Of a stretch of 64,000 bases of DNA, positions 38,485-48,003 are shown one piece after another. The stretch's first letter is position 1, and every line of letters begins with the position of its first letter. A model generated the notes under the pieces. The model did not search any database and had not been told where the DNA came from. It saw nothing but the letters and a program-made list of their open reading frames with translations. Position numbers and translations under genes: made by a program. The DNA is from Rhizobium sp. NFR07 (lineage in GTDB: Bacteria > Pseudomonadota > Alphaproteobacteria > Rhizobiales > Rhizobiaceae), in assembly GCF_900111905.1 (NCBI RefSeq), contig NZ_FOKM01000007.1, forward strand, positions 186,001 to 250,000. The letters run 5' to 3'.

Positions 38485-39635
38485 ATCCGGGCAGCGAGCG
38501 CCAGAATGCCGAGGCCGGCAGCGGCGAGAAGCGCCATGACGAAATAGCCGTGCAGGCCGGCATAGCGGTATATGACCCCGGAAATCAGCGTCGAGATTGC
38601 CAGGAAGGCGCCGCTATAAAAGACATAGGCTCCCTGCGCCGACGCCTGGCGATCCTCGTCCACGGCTTCCGCCAGCCGGTACTGCAGCCCGAGATGGGTG
38701 AAAGCGAAGCTGAAGGCATGGCCGACCTGCAGCATCACATATCCGACAGCACCCCATTCGGCCGGAAAAAGCGTCCATCGAACGACTGCGACCAGGCCGC
38801 CGATTCGCATCAGGCTCCAGGGTGACAGCCGTTTCGAAAGGCGTCCGGCTGCAAAAAAGACCATGATCTCCGCAAAGATGCCGGCGCTCCAGAAGCCGGC
38901 GATCATCCCGTTGGAGAAACCGAGCGTCTGCCACTGGATCGTGCTGAAGCTGTAGAACATGCCGTGACTGGACTGCATGACAGCAGCGCCGATCAGGAGC
39001 ATGTGAATATCCGGCCTTTCAATCAGCGATGCCCGCGACCGGCGCGCAGCCGGCTTCCCCACCATGGGAATGCGCGGCGCCGACCAGCCGATGGCAACCG
39101 CGATGACGAGCGCCACGGTCACCATCACAGGGATCACCCCAGGGCCGCCGACGGACAAAAGTCCGCTGGCTGCGAGTGTCGCCGCAACGAACCCGATCGA
39201 ACCCCAGACCCGCATGAAGCCGTATTGCAGCCCCCAGCGTCGTACGCCACTGATTGTCATCGCCTCCACGGTCGGAGCGAAAGGCGCAAAAAGCGCCGCC
39301 TGCAGCGCAATGACGAAGAGCACGACCGGAAACTCTTGACTGACGAACAGCCCGAGTATGGCAATCAGAGACAACGCTGCCGACCAAGTTAGAATCGTGG
39401 TCGGCTGCCGTACCATGCCGGAGAGCGGTCCGGTCAATGGCGCCATCAGCACGCGCAGCACGACTTGGCATGCAAGGATCGTCCCGATCTGCGGCGCGGT
39501 GAATTGGAGACTGTTGAGCCAGACCGGCAGGTAGGGCAGCAATATGCCGTTCACCGAAATCGGCGCGGCATAGGCGAGAGCGCAACGGAGCTGGAACTGC
39601 GCGGGGGAAGCGGGCAATGATTGTGCGGTTGTCAC
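38454..39635 (-). CDS. MFS transporter (MFS_1-like / HcaT-type)
   Basis: About 393 residues with roughly twelve membrane helices. The first helix region (LAYAAPISVNGILLPYLPVWL) and the intracellular loop with PLTGPLSGMVRQP fit the MFS_1-like family that includes HcaT and nucleoside/sugar carriers. The GTG at 39635 is used; the frame continues to a TTG at 39665 with a weak ribosome binding site, so the start is uncertain. The convergent overlap with dgcA suggests no insulating terminator between them. The substrate is unknown. Confidence 0.8.
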   Translation of the reverse strand: MTTAQSLPASPAQFQLRCALAYAAPISVNGILLPYLPVWLNSLQFTAPQIGTILACQVVLRVLMAPLTGPLSGMVRQPTTILTWSAALSLIAILGLFVSQEFPVVLFVIALQAALFAPFAPTVEAMTISGVRRWGLQYGFMRVWGSIGFVAATLAASGLLSVGGPGVIPVMVTVALVIAVAIGWSAPRIPMVGKPAARRSRASLIERPDIHMLLIGAAVMQSSHGMFYSFSTIQWQTLGFSNGMIAGFWSAGIFAEIMVFFAAGRLSKRLSPWSLMRIGGLVAVVRWTLFPAEWGAVGYVMLQVGHAFSFAFTHLGLQYRLAEAVDEDRQASAQGAYVFYSGAFLAISTLISGVIYRYAGLHGYFVMALLAAAGLGILALAARIQPQRSAVGG

Positions 39636-39735
39636 GGAATCACAAAAATCTGTGAGGGTCGCCAAGACCTATCACAGGCGCCCGCCGCTTACACGCTTAG
39701 CGGGCACTATTTTTGGCTTGATTTGTAGCCGAAAG

Positions 39736-40548
39736 TCAGGCGGCCTGCATATCTTTGATTTCCGGGCTCGGCAGCGCGTGCAACTCGGCGGTCGCCTTGA
39801 TGGTCTGCCAGGAAATCAGCTCCAGCGTGCCGTCGTGATGCTCGGCGATCGCTGTGCAGCTTTCCACCCAGTCGCCGGTATTGACGTAGTGAATGCCGTC
39901 GATGTCTGTCATCACCGCGTGGTGGATATGGCCGCAGATGACGCCGTCCACCTTGTTGCGACGGGCTTCGTCGGCAACAACCTTCTGGAATTCGCCGATG
40001 AAGTTGACAGCGTGCTTGACCTGCAGCTTCGCCCAGGCCGAAAACGACCAGTATGGCATGCCGAGCTTGCGGCGGATGGCGGCGAGACCGATATTGATCA
40101 CGATCGCCGCGTCATAGGCCCAGTCGCCGAGATAGGCGAGCAGACGCGCATTGCGCACCACGACGTCGAATTCGTCGCCATGCAGGATCAGATATTTCTT
40201 GCCGTCGGCCATCTCATAGGTCGCGCGATCCGCAACTTCGATCCCGCCGAAATGGGTCCCGGGGAAGTCACGCAGGAATTCGTCGTGATTGCCCGGAATG
40301 TAGACGATGCGGCTGCCCTTGCGCGCCTTGCGCAGTAGCTTCTGCACCACGTCGTTGCAGCCCTGCGGCCAGAACCAGCTGCGCTTCAGCCGCCATCCGT
40401 CGACGATGTCACCGACCAGGAACACCGTGTCCGCTTCATGGAATTTCAGGAAGTCGAGCAGGAGATCGGTCCGCGCGGCCTTCGAGCCGAGATGCACGTC
40501 CGAGATGAACAAAGTCCTGAATTGCCGGGTCTCGAATGTCGCTGTCAC
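39736..40548 (-). CDS. UDP-2,3-diacylglucosamine diphosphatase family metallophosphoesterase
   Basis: A 270-residue calcineurin-like phosphoesterase with the ordered metal motifs SDVHLGS, GDIVDGW, PGNHDEF, LHGD and GHIHH. It resembles the LpxH-related family that hydrolyses UDP-2,3-diacylglucosamine to lipid X in lipid A synthesis. Alphaproteobacteria often use LpxI for that step, so this enzyme may have another lipid or nucleotide substrate. A GTG at 40548 with AAAGGA about ten bases upstream is chosen over an in-frame ATG at 40728. Confidence 0.83.
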   Translation of the reverse strand: MTATFETRQFRTLFISDVHLGSKAARTDLLLDFLKFHEADTVFLVGDIVDGWRLKRSWFWPQGCNDVVQKLLRKARKGSRIVYIPGNHDEFLRDFPGTHFGGIEVADRATYEMADGKKYLILHGDEFDVVVRNARLLAYLGDWAYDAAIVINIGLAAIRRKLGMPYWSFSAWAKLQVKHAVNFIGEFQKVVADEARRNKVDGVICGHIHHAVMTDIDGIHYVNTGDWVESCTAIAEHHDGTLELISWQTIKATAELHALPSPEIKDMQAA

Positions 40549-40762
40549 GGAAGCCGTCCTTTCATAGCCTGCCCCGTGGTTTGAAAACCAGACTCGTGTT
40601 TCAGGATGATGACAGCAGCCTGCTTGCCTTCGCTCGTATCTGCTCATGTTCCAATTTCCGCCACGAGCTGAAATTACCTGCTGTTCGCCCGTGGCGATTG
40701 ATGTAAGGAGGGGATGCATCCTCCCCACATGGACAGAGATTAAGAGTAAGGCAGGAGTGACT

Positions 40763-43090
40763 ATGGACGCGAACGAAAACCAGAAGTCGGCCGTGCCGGC
40801 CAGCGCCGACCTTGATGAGCAGGCGCTGTTCTTCCATCGTTACCCGCGTCCCGGAAAGCTCGAGATCCAGGCGACCAAGCCGCTCGGCAACCAGCGCGAC
40901 CTCGCGCTCGCCTATTCCCCCGGCGTAGCTGCCCCTTGCCTCGCAATCCGCGATAATCCGGACATGGCCGCGGACTACACGGCACGCGCCAATCTGGTGG
41001 CCGTGATTTCCAACGGCACCGCCGTGCTCGGTCTCGGCAATATCGGTCCGCTCGCCTCCAAGCCGGTCATGGAAGGCAAGGCGGTTCTCTTCAAGAAGTT
41101 TGCCGGCATCGACGTCTTCGATATCGAGATCGACGCCGCCAGCATCGGTGAGATGGTCTCCACCGTCTCGGCGCTGGAGCCGACCTTCGGCGGCATCAAC
41201 CTCGAGGATATCAAGGCGCCGGAATGTTTCGAGGTGGAGCGACAGCTCCGCGAGAAAATGAACATCCCGGTCTTCCACGACGACCAGCACGGAACGGCAA
41301 TCATCGTTGCCGCCGCGATCCTGAACGGCCTGGAACTGGCCGGCAAGTCGATCACGGATATCAAGATCGTCACATCCGGTGCCGGCGCGGCTGCGCTCGC
41401 CTGCCTCAACCTCCTCGTTTCGCTCGGCGCGAAGAAGGAGAATATCTGGGTCCACGACATCGAAGGCCTCGTCTACGAGGGCCGCACCGAGCTGATGGAC
41501 GAGTGGAAGTCGGTCTTCTCTCAGAAGAGCGACAAGCGCGTCCTCGCCGACTCGATCGATGACGCCGATGTCTTCCTCGGTCTTTCCGCCGCCGGCGTTC
41601 TGAAGCCCGAACTTCTTGCCCGCATGGCGCCGAAACCGCTGATCATGGCGCTCGCCAACCCGACGCCCGAAATCATGCCGGAACTCGCCCGCGAGGCGCG
41701 CCCGGACGCGATGATCTGCACCGGCCGCTCGGACTTCCCGAACCAGGTCAACAACGTCCTCTGCTTCCCTTATATCTTCCGTGGTGCGCTGGATTGCGGC
41801 GCCCGCACGATCAACGAAGAAATGAAGATGGCCGCCGTCAAGGCCATCGCCGCACTTGCCCGCGAAGAGGTTTCCGACGTTGCGGCGAGAGCCTATACCG
41901 GCGAAACTCCGGTCTTCGGTCCTGACTACCTGATCCCCTCGCCCTTTGATCCGCGCCTCATCCTGCGCATTGCCCCGGCCGTCGCGCGCGCGGCAGCCGA
42001 GAGCGGCGTCGCCGCCCGCCCGATCCAGGATTTCGAGGCCTATCTCGACCAGCTGAACCGCTTCGTCTGGCGCTCCGGCTTCGTCATGAAGCCGATCTTC
42101 ACCGCTGCGAAGGCCGCCGAAAAGAACCGCGTGATCTTTGCGGAAGGCGAGGACGAGCGCGTCCTGCGCGCCGCCCAGATCCTGCTCGAGGAAAAGACCG
42201 CCCAGCCGATCCTGATCGGCCGTCCTTCCGTCATTGAGGCCCGCCTGAAACGCTTCGGCATCCGCATCCGCCCGAATGTCGACTTCGCCGTCGTCAACCC
42301 GGAAGACGATCCGCGTTACCGCCAGTATGTCGACGACTATATCGCGCTCGTCGGCCGCCAGGGCGTCAACCCGGAAGCAGCCCGCACCATCGTGCGCACC
42401 AACAACACCGTCATCGGCGCCCTGTCGGTCAAGCGTGGCGAAGCCGATGCACTGATCTGCGGCGTCGAAGGACGTTACGACCGCCATCTTCGCGACGTGA
42501 AGCAGATCATCGGCCAGCGGCCCGGCGCCTGCACATTCGGTGGCCTCAGCCTGCTGATCTCCCAGCGCGGCGCGATCTTCTTCACCGACACCTTCGTCAA
42601 CTACAATCCGACCGCAGAAGAGATCGCCGAGGTCACCGTCCTGGCTGCCCAGGAAGTCCGCCGCTTCGGCATCGAGCCCAAGGCAGCGCTCATCTGCCAC
42701 TCGAATTTCGGTTCCCGCGATTCGGAAAGCGCCCGCAAGATGCGCGCCGCCCTGGAGATCGTGCGCTCGACGGCACCGGATCTGGAAGTGGACGGCGAAA
42801 TGCAGGGCGGCTCGGCGCTCAACGAGGCGCTGCGCAAGCGAGCCATGCCAAACACCACGCTGACCGGAGAAGCCAATCTGCTGGTCTTCCCGAACCTCGA
42901 CGCCGCCAATATCTCGCTCGGCCTCGTGCGGATGATGATGGATGCGCTGCATGTCGGCCCGATCCTGCTCGGCGCGGCCATGCCGGCGCATATCCTGTCT
43001 CCGTCGGTGACATCGCGCGGCGTCGTCAACATGGCAGCCCTCGCAGTCGTGGAAGCATCCCAGCCGGAGCCCCTGCTGCAGGCCAAATGA
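40763..43090 (+). CDS. tme: NADP-dependent malic enzyme with C-terminal phosphotransacetylase domain
   Basis: A 775-residue multidomain protein. The malic enzyme domain (about residues 20-430) has the YSPGVAAPC and VFHDDQHGTAI motifs. A phosphate acetyltransferase-like domain follows (about 440-770). The fusion is typical of rhizobial MaeB/Tme and Dme enzymes, which decarboxylate malate to pyruvate; the PTA part is catalytically inactive but senses acetyl-CoA. The NADP form is assumed. The ATG at 40763 has GGAG ten bases upstream and diverges from the phosphoesterase gene. Confidence 0.95.
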   Translation: MDANENQKSAVPASADLDEQALFFHRYPRPGKLEIQATKPLGNQRDLALAYSPGVAAPCLAIRDNPDMAADYTARANLVAVISNGTAVLGLGNIGPLASKPVMEGKAVLFKKFAGIDVFDIEIDAASIGEMVSTVSALEPTFGGINLEDIKAPECFEVERQLREKMNIPVFHDDQHGTAIIVAAAILNGLELAGKSITDIKIVTSGAGAAALACLNLLVSLGAKKENIWVHDIEGLVYEGRTELMDEWKSVFSQKSDKRVLADSIDDADVFLGLSAAGVLKPELLARMAPKPLIMALANPTPEIMPELAREARPDAMICTGRSDFPNQVNNVLCFPYIFRGALDCGARTINEEMKMAAVKAIAALAREEVSDVAARAYTGETPVFGPDYLIPSPFDPRLILRIAPAVARAAAESGVAARPIQDFEAYLDQLNRFVWRSGFVMKPIFTAAKAAEKNRVIFAEGEDERVLRAAQILLEEKTAQPILIGRPSVIEARLKRFGIRIRPNVDFAVVNPEDDPRYRQYVDDYIALVGRQGVNPEAARTIVRTNNTVIGALSVKRGEADALICGVEGRYDRHLRDVKQIIGQRPGACTFGGLSLLISQRGAIFFTDTFVNYNPTAEEIAEVTVLAAQEVRRFGIEPKAALICHSNFGSRDSESARKMRAALEIVRSTAPDLEVDGEMQGGSALNEALRKRAMPNTTLTGEANLLVFPNLDAANISLGLVRMMMDALHVGPILLGAAMPAHILSPSVTSRGVVNMAALAVVEASQPEPLLQAK

Positions 43091-43173
43091 GGCGGCAGGG
43101 CTTACGGCAAGCTTCCCGCATGCCGGTGGCGCTAGTGTTGATGCCAGCCGCAGAAAAATGCGACAGGTAAGTC

Positions 43174-43881
43174 ATGGCGCACGTCACCGGATTGAGACTG
43201 ACGATACTGGCCTTCTCGGCCCTTTACGTCCCGCAGGCGGCCAGCGCGCGGGACGTGGAGATCTGCGCCAATCTTTATCGTGAACTGAGCAACGCCCCTC
43301 AGATCATCGGCACCGGTGGTGACATGCGCCGCTATGCGGCCGAGGTCAGCCAGCAGAATGCCGATATCCGCAATCTGAGGATAGACATGCGCAACCAGGG
43401 CTGCCGTCCAAGGCTGGGCAGCGCCGGCGGCAGCATCGTCACGCTGGGAAGGCCGGCCGATCCCGTCTGCCATCAGATGCAGGAAGCGCTGGACGCGCTT
43501 GAAACTCAGCGCGAGGAATTGACCAGACAGCGCAACAGCACCCGCAGCCTTTCGCAGCCCTCCGAAGAACGCGTCGCGATCCTCGCCGCCATTCGCCAGA
43601 ACAATTGCACGCCGGCAGATCTGGACGCACAGACTGCGATCGAAGAGCAGGAGCGCATGCGCATTCGAGGCATCGCCCTGCCCGGACCGGGCACCAATTC
43701 GAGCATCACCCATCTCGGAAAGCCAGTCGCCGTGGTTCCGAAGGAAGAGAAGATCGAGTTTCCGCCGGAGCGCTCTTACGATCCGAGCAAGAAAGTCCGC
43801 ATGGTCGGCCCGCGCTTCTTTCCGGAACGCAAGATCGATCTTGCCAACCCGAAGCTTGCAGGACCACAGCCCCAGCAGTAG
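43174..43881 (+). CDS. Exported DUF2865-like protein
   Basis: A 235-residue protein with a probable signal peptide (LRLTILAFSALYVPQAASA) and a helical mature part with coiled-coil character (EALDALETQREELTRQRN). Cysteines are spaced in a pattern (CANLYREL, CRPRLG, CHQMQEA, NNCTPAD). The C-terminal portion (RMVGPRFFPE) and composition fit DUF2865, a rhizobial periplasmic family of unknown function. It follows tme by 80 bases; co-transcription is possible but unproven. Confidence 0.68.
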   Translation: MAHVTGLRLTILAFSALYVPQAASARDVEICANLYRELSNAPQIIGTGGDMRRYAAEVSQQNADIRNLRIDMRNQGCRPRLGSAGGSIVTLGRPADPVCHQMQEALDALETQREELTRQRNSTRSLSQPSEERVAILAAIRQNNCTPADLDAQTAIEEQERMRIRGIALPGPGTNSSITHLGKPVAVVPKEEKIEFPPERSYDPSKKVRMVGPRFFPERKIDLANPKLAGPQPQQ

Positions 43882-43913
43882 TTCCCGCCCGGCCATACGA
43901 GTGGCAGCCGACG

Positions 43914-44603
<690 letters not shown>

Positions 44604-44685
44604 CTATCCCCAACAATGCAGCGGCCGCGCGGGCTGTCCCTCGCGTGCCTTCAACCCGTCCGCCGTCCGCGCGGATCGGTCCATC

Positions 44686-44850
44686 TCGTCAGGCCGGTCT
44701 TCTGACTTGGCTTCGTCCTGCCAGCGCAGCCTTCCCGGAAATGGTCCAGTGGCGTGTTGCGATGACCGTCAGCCTCACAGCGTTGGGCACGTCCCGGAAT
44801 TTCACCGGCTTCCCGATTCTCCCATCGGATGATGGGCACCTGACGAAGCT
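44686..44850 (-). promoter_or_regulatory. Cobalamin (AdoCbl) riboswitch upstream of bluB
   Basis: On the minus strand, in order, are the expected conserved elements: GGTGCC (44840-44835), GGGAA with CGGTGAAATTCCG, TGCCCAACGCTGTGA, GCCACTGG, GGGAAGGC and AGGACGAAGCCAAGTCAGAAGACCGGCC. They match the cobalamin riboswitch (RF00174). Between this aptamer and bluB lies about 85 bases with a TCCGCGCGGA hairpin that could act as an expression platform. Confidence 0.93.
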
Positions 44851-44886
44851 GTTATGCCGGTCAATGCCGGCAGCCGCAAGGCGGCC

Positions 44887-45723
44887 TTATGTCGCCGGGA
44901 AATACCGGACATAGGCAAACTCGTCGCCATCCGGTGACCAGTTCGGCGAATTCATCGTGCCCTGCCCGCCGAAAAGCTTGAACAGGGTTTCGACATTGCC
45001 GCCATCCGGATCCATCAACCGTACCCGTACATTCTGGTCGCGCGGATGATCGAAGACATCGGCGTCGTAGGACACGAAGACGACCTTGTCGCCCTTCGGT
45101 GACGGATGCGGAAACCAGTCGCCGTAGTCGCTCGTCGTGATCCGTTCCGCCTCGCCGCCTGAAGCCGGCACGCGCCAGATCTGCATGAGGCCGGTGCGGC
45201 TTGAATTGAAATAGATCCATTTGCCATCGTGCGAATAATCCGGGCCGTCATTTCGGCCTTCGCCATGGGTAAGCCGTGTCTCGTTCCGGCCATCGATACC
45301 GATTGTATAGATATCGAAAACCTGGTCGCGAATGCCGCAATAGGCGAATGTCCGCCCGTCCGGCGACCATCCGTGCCAGTAGGACGGCAGGTTCTCCGTC
45401 ACGAGCTTCGGCGTTCCGCCCGCCGCCGGCAGAACATAGATCGCCGACTTACCGAACTCGACCTTGTCGGAGATTGCGATCAGCGAACCGTCCGGCGAGA
45501 TGCCGTGGTCGTTGTTGCATATCGTCGCAAAGCCCGTATCGACCTTCTCCGGCGCGGCATCACCGGCTGGTGACATCCGGTAGATCAACCCTTCGCTGTT
45601 GAGCATGAGATAGGAACCGTCCGGCGACCAGTTCGGCGCCTCGAACAATTCCTCGGTCTGCCATACCACCCGGTTTTCACGCGTGCGGATGTTGAAGATC
45701 TCGACGGAGCTGCGCAACGCCAT
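44887..45723 (-). CDS. TolB-like PD40 beta-propeller protein
   Basis: A 278-residue protein with several WD40-like/PD40 repeats (NWSPDGSYLML, GISPDGSLIAI, GWSPDGRTFAY, YSHDGKWIYFN, SPNWSPDGDEFAYV), forming roughly a six-blade propeller. There is no signal peptide, unlike TolB itself, so it is probably cytoplasmic and not the Tol-Pal TolB. It sits 12 bases downstream of nadE on the same strand and only 37 bases upstream of the bluB riboswitch. Its function is unknown. Confidence 0.8.
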   Translation of the reverse strand: MALRSSVEIFNIRTRENRVVWQTEELFEAPNWSPDGSYLMLNSEGLIYRMSPAGDAAPEKVDTGFATICNNDHGISPDGSLIAISDKVEFGKSAIYVLPAAGGTPKLVTENLPSYWHGWSPDGRTFAYCGIRDQVFDIYTIGIDGRNETRLTHGEGRNDGPDYSHDGKWIYFNSSRTGLMQIWRVPASGGEAERITTSDYGDWFPHPSPKGDKVVFVSYDADVFDHPRDQNVRVRLMDPDGGNVETLFKLFGGQGTMNSPNWSPDGDEFAYVRYFPAT

Positions 45724-45735
45724 CCCTGCCTCCCG

Positions 45736-47409
45736 TTATCGGTCGCGGAACCGGTTGGTGATCGGATAACGCCGGTCGCGGCCGAAGTTCTTCTTGGTGA
45801 TCTTCACGCCCGGCGCCGATTGCCGCCGCTTGTATTCGGCAAGATAGAGAAGATGCTCGATTCGGTGGACAATCGCTACGTCATGGCCGCGGGCGACGAT
45901 CTCTTCCGTCCCCATCTCCATCTCGACGAGGCATTCGAGGATATCGTCAAGCACCGGATAGGGCGGCAACGAATCCTGGTCGGTCTGGTCCGGCCGCAAC
46001 TCGGCCGAGGGAGCCTTGGAGATGATGTTGACGGGGATCACCTCGCCGGACGGGCCGAAGGCACCTGCCGGCACATGCCGGTTGCGCCACTCGGCCAGCG
46101 CATAGACCTGCATCTTGTAGAGGTCCTTGATCGGATTGAAACCGCCATTCATGTCGCCATAGAGCGTCGCATAGCCCACCGACATTTCCGACTTGTTGCC
46201 GGTCGTCACCACCATCGAGCCAAACTTGTTGGAAATCGCCATCAGGATCGTGCCGCGCGTACGGCTCTGCAGGTTCTCTTCGGTAATTCCCTGTTCCGTT
46301 CCCTCGAACATGTCGGCGAGCGAGGCAAGGAAACCCTCGACCGGCTCGGAGATCGGCACGATATCATAGCGGCAACCGAGCGCCTTGGCACAGTCGGCGG
46401 CGTCCTTGAACGAATCCTCGGACGTATAACGATAGGGCAGCATGATCGTGCGCACTCTCTCCTCGCCCAGCGCATCGACGGCGATTGCCGCGCAGACGGC
46501 CGAATCGATGCCGCCGGACAGGCCGAGGACGACGGACTTGAAGCCGTTCTTGTTGACGTAGTCGCGGAAGCCCAGCATGCAGGCCAGATAGTCCGCCTCT
46601 TCCTTTTCCGGAATATGCGCCATCGGCCCCGGCAGGCAACGCCAGCCGTCTTCCTCGCGTCGCCAGTCGGTGACGACGACGGCGGGCTCGAATTGGGAGA
46701 GCTGGAATGCCAACGACTTGTCGGCATTGAAGGCGAAGCTGGCACCGTCGAAGACCAGCTCGTCCTGGCCGCCGAGCTGCGCCGCATAGACAAGCGGCAA
46801 GCCTGTCTCGATCACCTGGCGCAATACGACCTGATGGCGGATATCCACCTTGCCGCGATAATAGGGCGAGCCGTTCGGCACCAGCAGCATTTCCGCGCCG
46901 CTTTCGGCCAGCGTCTCGCAGACGCCGAGTTCGCCCCAGATATCCTCACAGATCGGAATGCCGATCCGCACGCCGCGGAAATTGACCGGACCCGGCATGG
47001 CGCCGGCGATGAAGACGCGTTTCTCGTCGAATTCCCCGTAATTCGGCAGGTCGATCTTGTCGCGCATCGCGACGATCCTGCCACCGTCGAGAACCGCGAT
47101 GGAGTTGTGGCGCCCTTCGTCTCCCTGGCGCGGAAAGCCGATGATCACGCCCGGCCCGCCGTCTGCGGTTTCAGCCGCCAGCTCTTCAACAGCCTTCAGG
47201 CAGGCGGCGAGGAAAGCCGGCTTCAACACCAGATCTTCTGGAGGATAACCGGAAATGAACAGCTCGGTGAACAGCACGAGGTCGGCGCCCTCGCGGGCGG
47301 CGTCCCTACGCGCCTCGCGGGCGAGCGCCAGATTGCCGGCGACGTCGCCGACTGTCGGGTTGAGCTGGGCGATGGCAATGCGCAAGGTCTGGAGATTTTC
47401 CTGGGTCAT
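45736..47409 (-). CDS. nadE: Glutamine-dependent NAD+ synthetase
   Basis: A 557-residue two-domain enzyme. An N-terminal nitrilase-like glutaminase (catalytic cysteine in PICEDIWGE, about residue 155) supplies ammonia to the C-terminal synthetase, which has the SGGIDSA PP-loop. It amidates deamido-NAD, the last step of NAD synthesis. The length matches the glutamine-dependent form. It is divergent from the Tad-like genes and heads a probable operon with the PD40 protein. Confidence 0.97.
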   Translation of the reverse strand: MTQENLQTLRIAIAQLNPTVGDVAGNLALAREARRDAAREGADLVLFTELFISGYPPEDLVLKPAFLAACLKAVEELAAETADGGPGVIIGFPRQGDEGRHNSIAVLDGGRIVAMRDKIDLPNYGEFDEKRVFIAGAMPGPVNFRGVRIGIPICEDIWGELGVCETLAESGAEMLLVPNGSPYYRGKVDIRHQVVLRQVIETGLPLVYAAQLGGQDELVFDGASFAFNADKSLAFQLSQFEPAVVVTDWRREEDGWRCLPGPMAHIPEKEEADYLACMLGFRDYVNKNGFKSVVLGLSGGIDSAVCAAIAVDALGEERVRTIMLPYRYTSEDSFKDAADCAKALGCRYDIVPISEPVEGFLASLADMFEGTEQGITEENLQSRTRGTILMAISNKFGSMVVTTGNKSEMSVGYATLYGDMNGGFNPIKDLYKMQVYALAEWRNRHVPAGAFGPSGEVIPVNIISKAPSAELRPDQTDQDSLPPYPVLDDILECLVEMEMGTEEIVARGHDVAIVHRIEHLLYLAEYKRRQSAPGVKITKKNFGRDRRYPITNRFRDR

Positions 47410-47583
47410 GATCCCGATTTAAGCCCAGCCCGCGATTGTCGCAACGGCAAGTCGACAAATTTCGGCCATCACCAGCAGCCGTTCCAATACTGCATCCATA
47501 ACATTCCGCATGTCTATTTTAGCATGTTCTTAATGAGTGAATTCAATAATGCGGAAAAGCAAGAACATCAGGGGGATAGGGCG

Positions 47584-48003
47584 ATGCCCTTTCATCGATA
47601 CACAAGCAACAATTCTGGGGCAGCAGCAGTCGAGTTTGCGTTGATTGCGCCACTTTTCTTTCTGACCTTGCTGAGCCTCGTGGCATACGGAATCTATTTT
47701 TCCGCCGCCCACTCCGTCCAGCAACTGGCGGCCGATGCGGCCCGTACCGCGGTCGCCGGCCTCAACGAGACGGAGCGCGAAACACTCGTGGCCGATTTCG
47801 TCAACCGCTCGACCATGAACCACGCGCTCATCGACAAGACACGGCTGTCGCTCCAGGTCCAGGCGGACCCGTCCAATCCCAATCAGTTCACCGTCTCGCT
47901 CAGCTACGACGCCAGCAACCTGCCGATCTTCAACCTCTTCACCTATGCCATGCCCGAGAAGCAGATCCGCCGGTTTGCCACGGTGCGGGTCGGAGGCATC
48001 TGA
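47584..48003 (+). CDS. TadE-like pilus assembly protein
   Basis: A 139-residue protein with a pseudopilin-like N-terminus: a polar lead, then EFALIAPLFFLTLLSLVAYGIYF. It belongs to the TadE/TadG minor-pilin-like family of the Flp/Tad secretion system. The ATG at 47584 is used; an upstream ATG at 47533 would add 17 residues but has no ribosome binding site. The following gene starts at the base after its stop (TGA-ATG). No tad export genes are present. Confidence 0.85.
   Translation: MPFHRYTSNNSGAAAVEFALIAPLFFLTLLSLVAYGIYFSAAHSVQQLAADAARTAVAGLNETERETLVADFVNRSTMNHALIDKTRLSLQVQADPSNPNQFTVSLSYDASNLPIFNLFTYAMPEKQIRRFATVRVGGI

Noticed and set aside
39610..39665. TCACA-N6-TGTGA dyad near the MFS start as a CRP site
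   Set aside because: Half-sites are in the reverse order of the CRP consensus TGTGA-N6-TCACA, and the dyad lies within or at the start of the gene.
40601..42991. 796-codon open frame antisense to the malic enzyme gene
   Set aside because: Shadow of the high-GC third-codon pattern; the malic enzyme is conserved over its full length.
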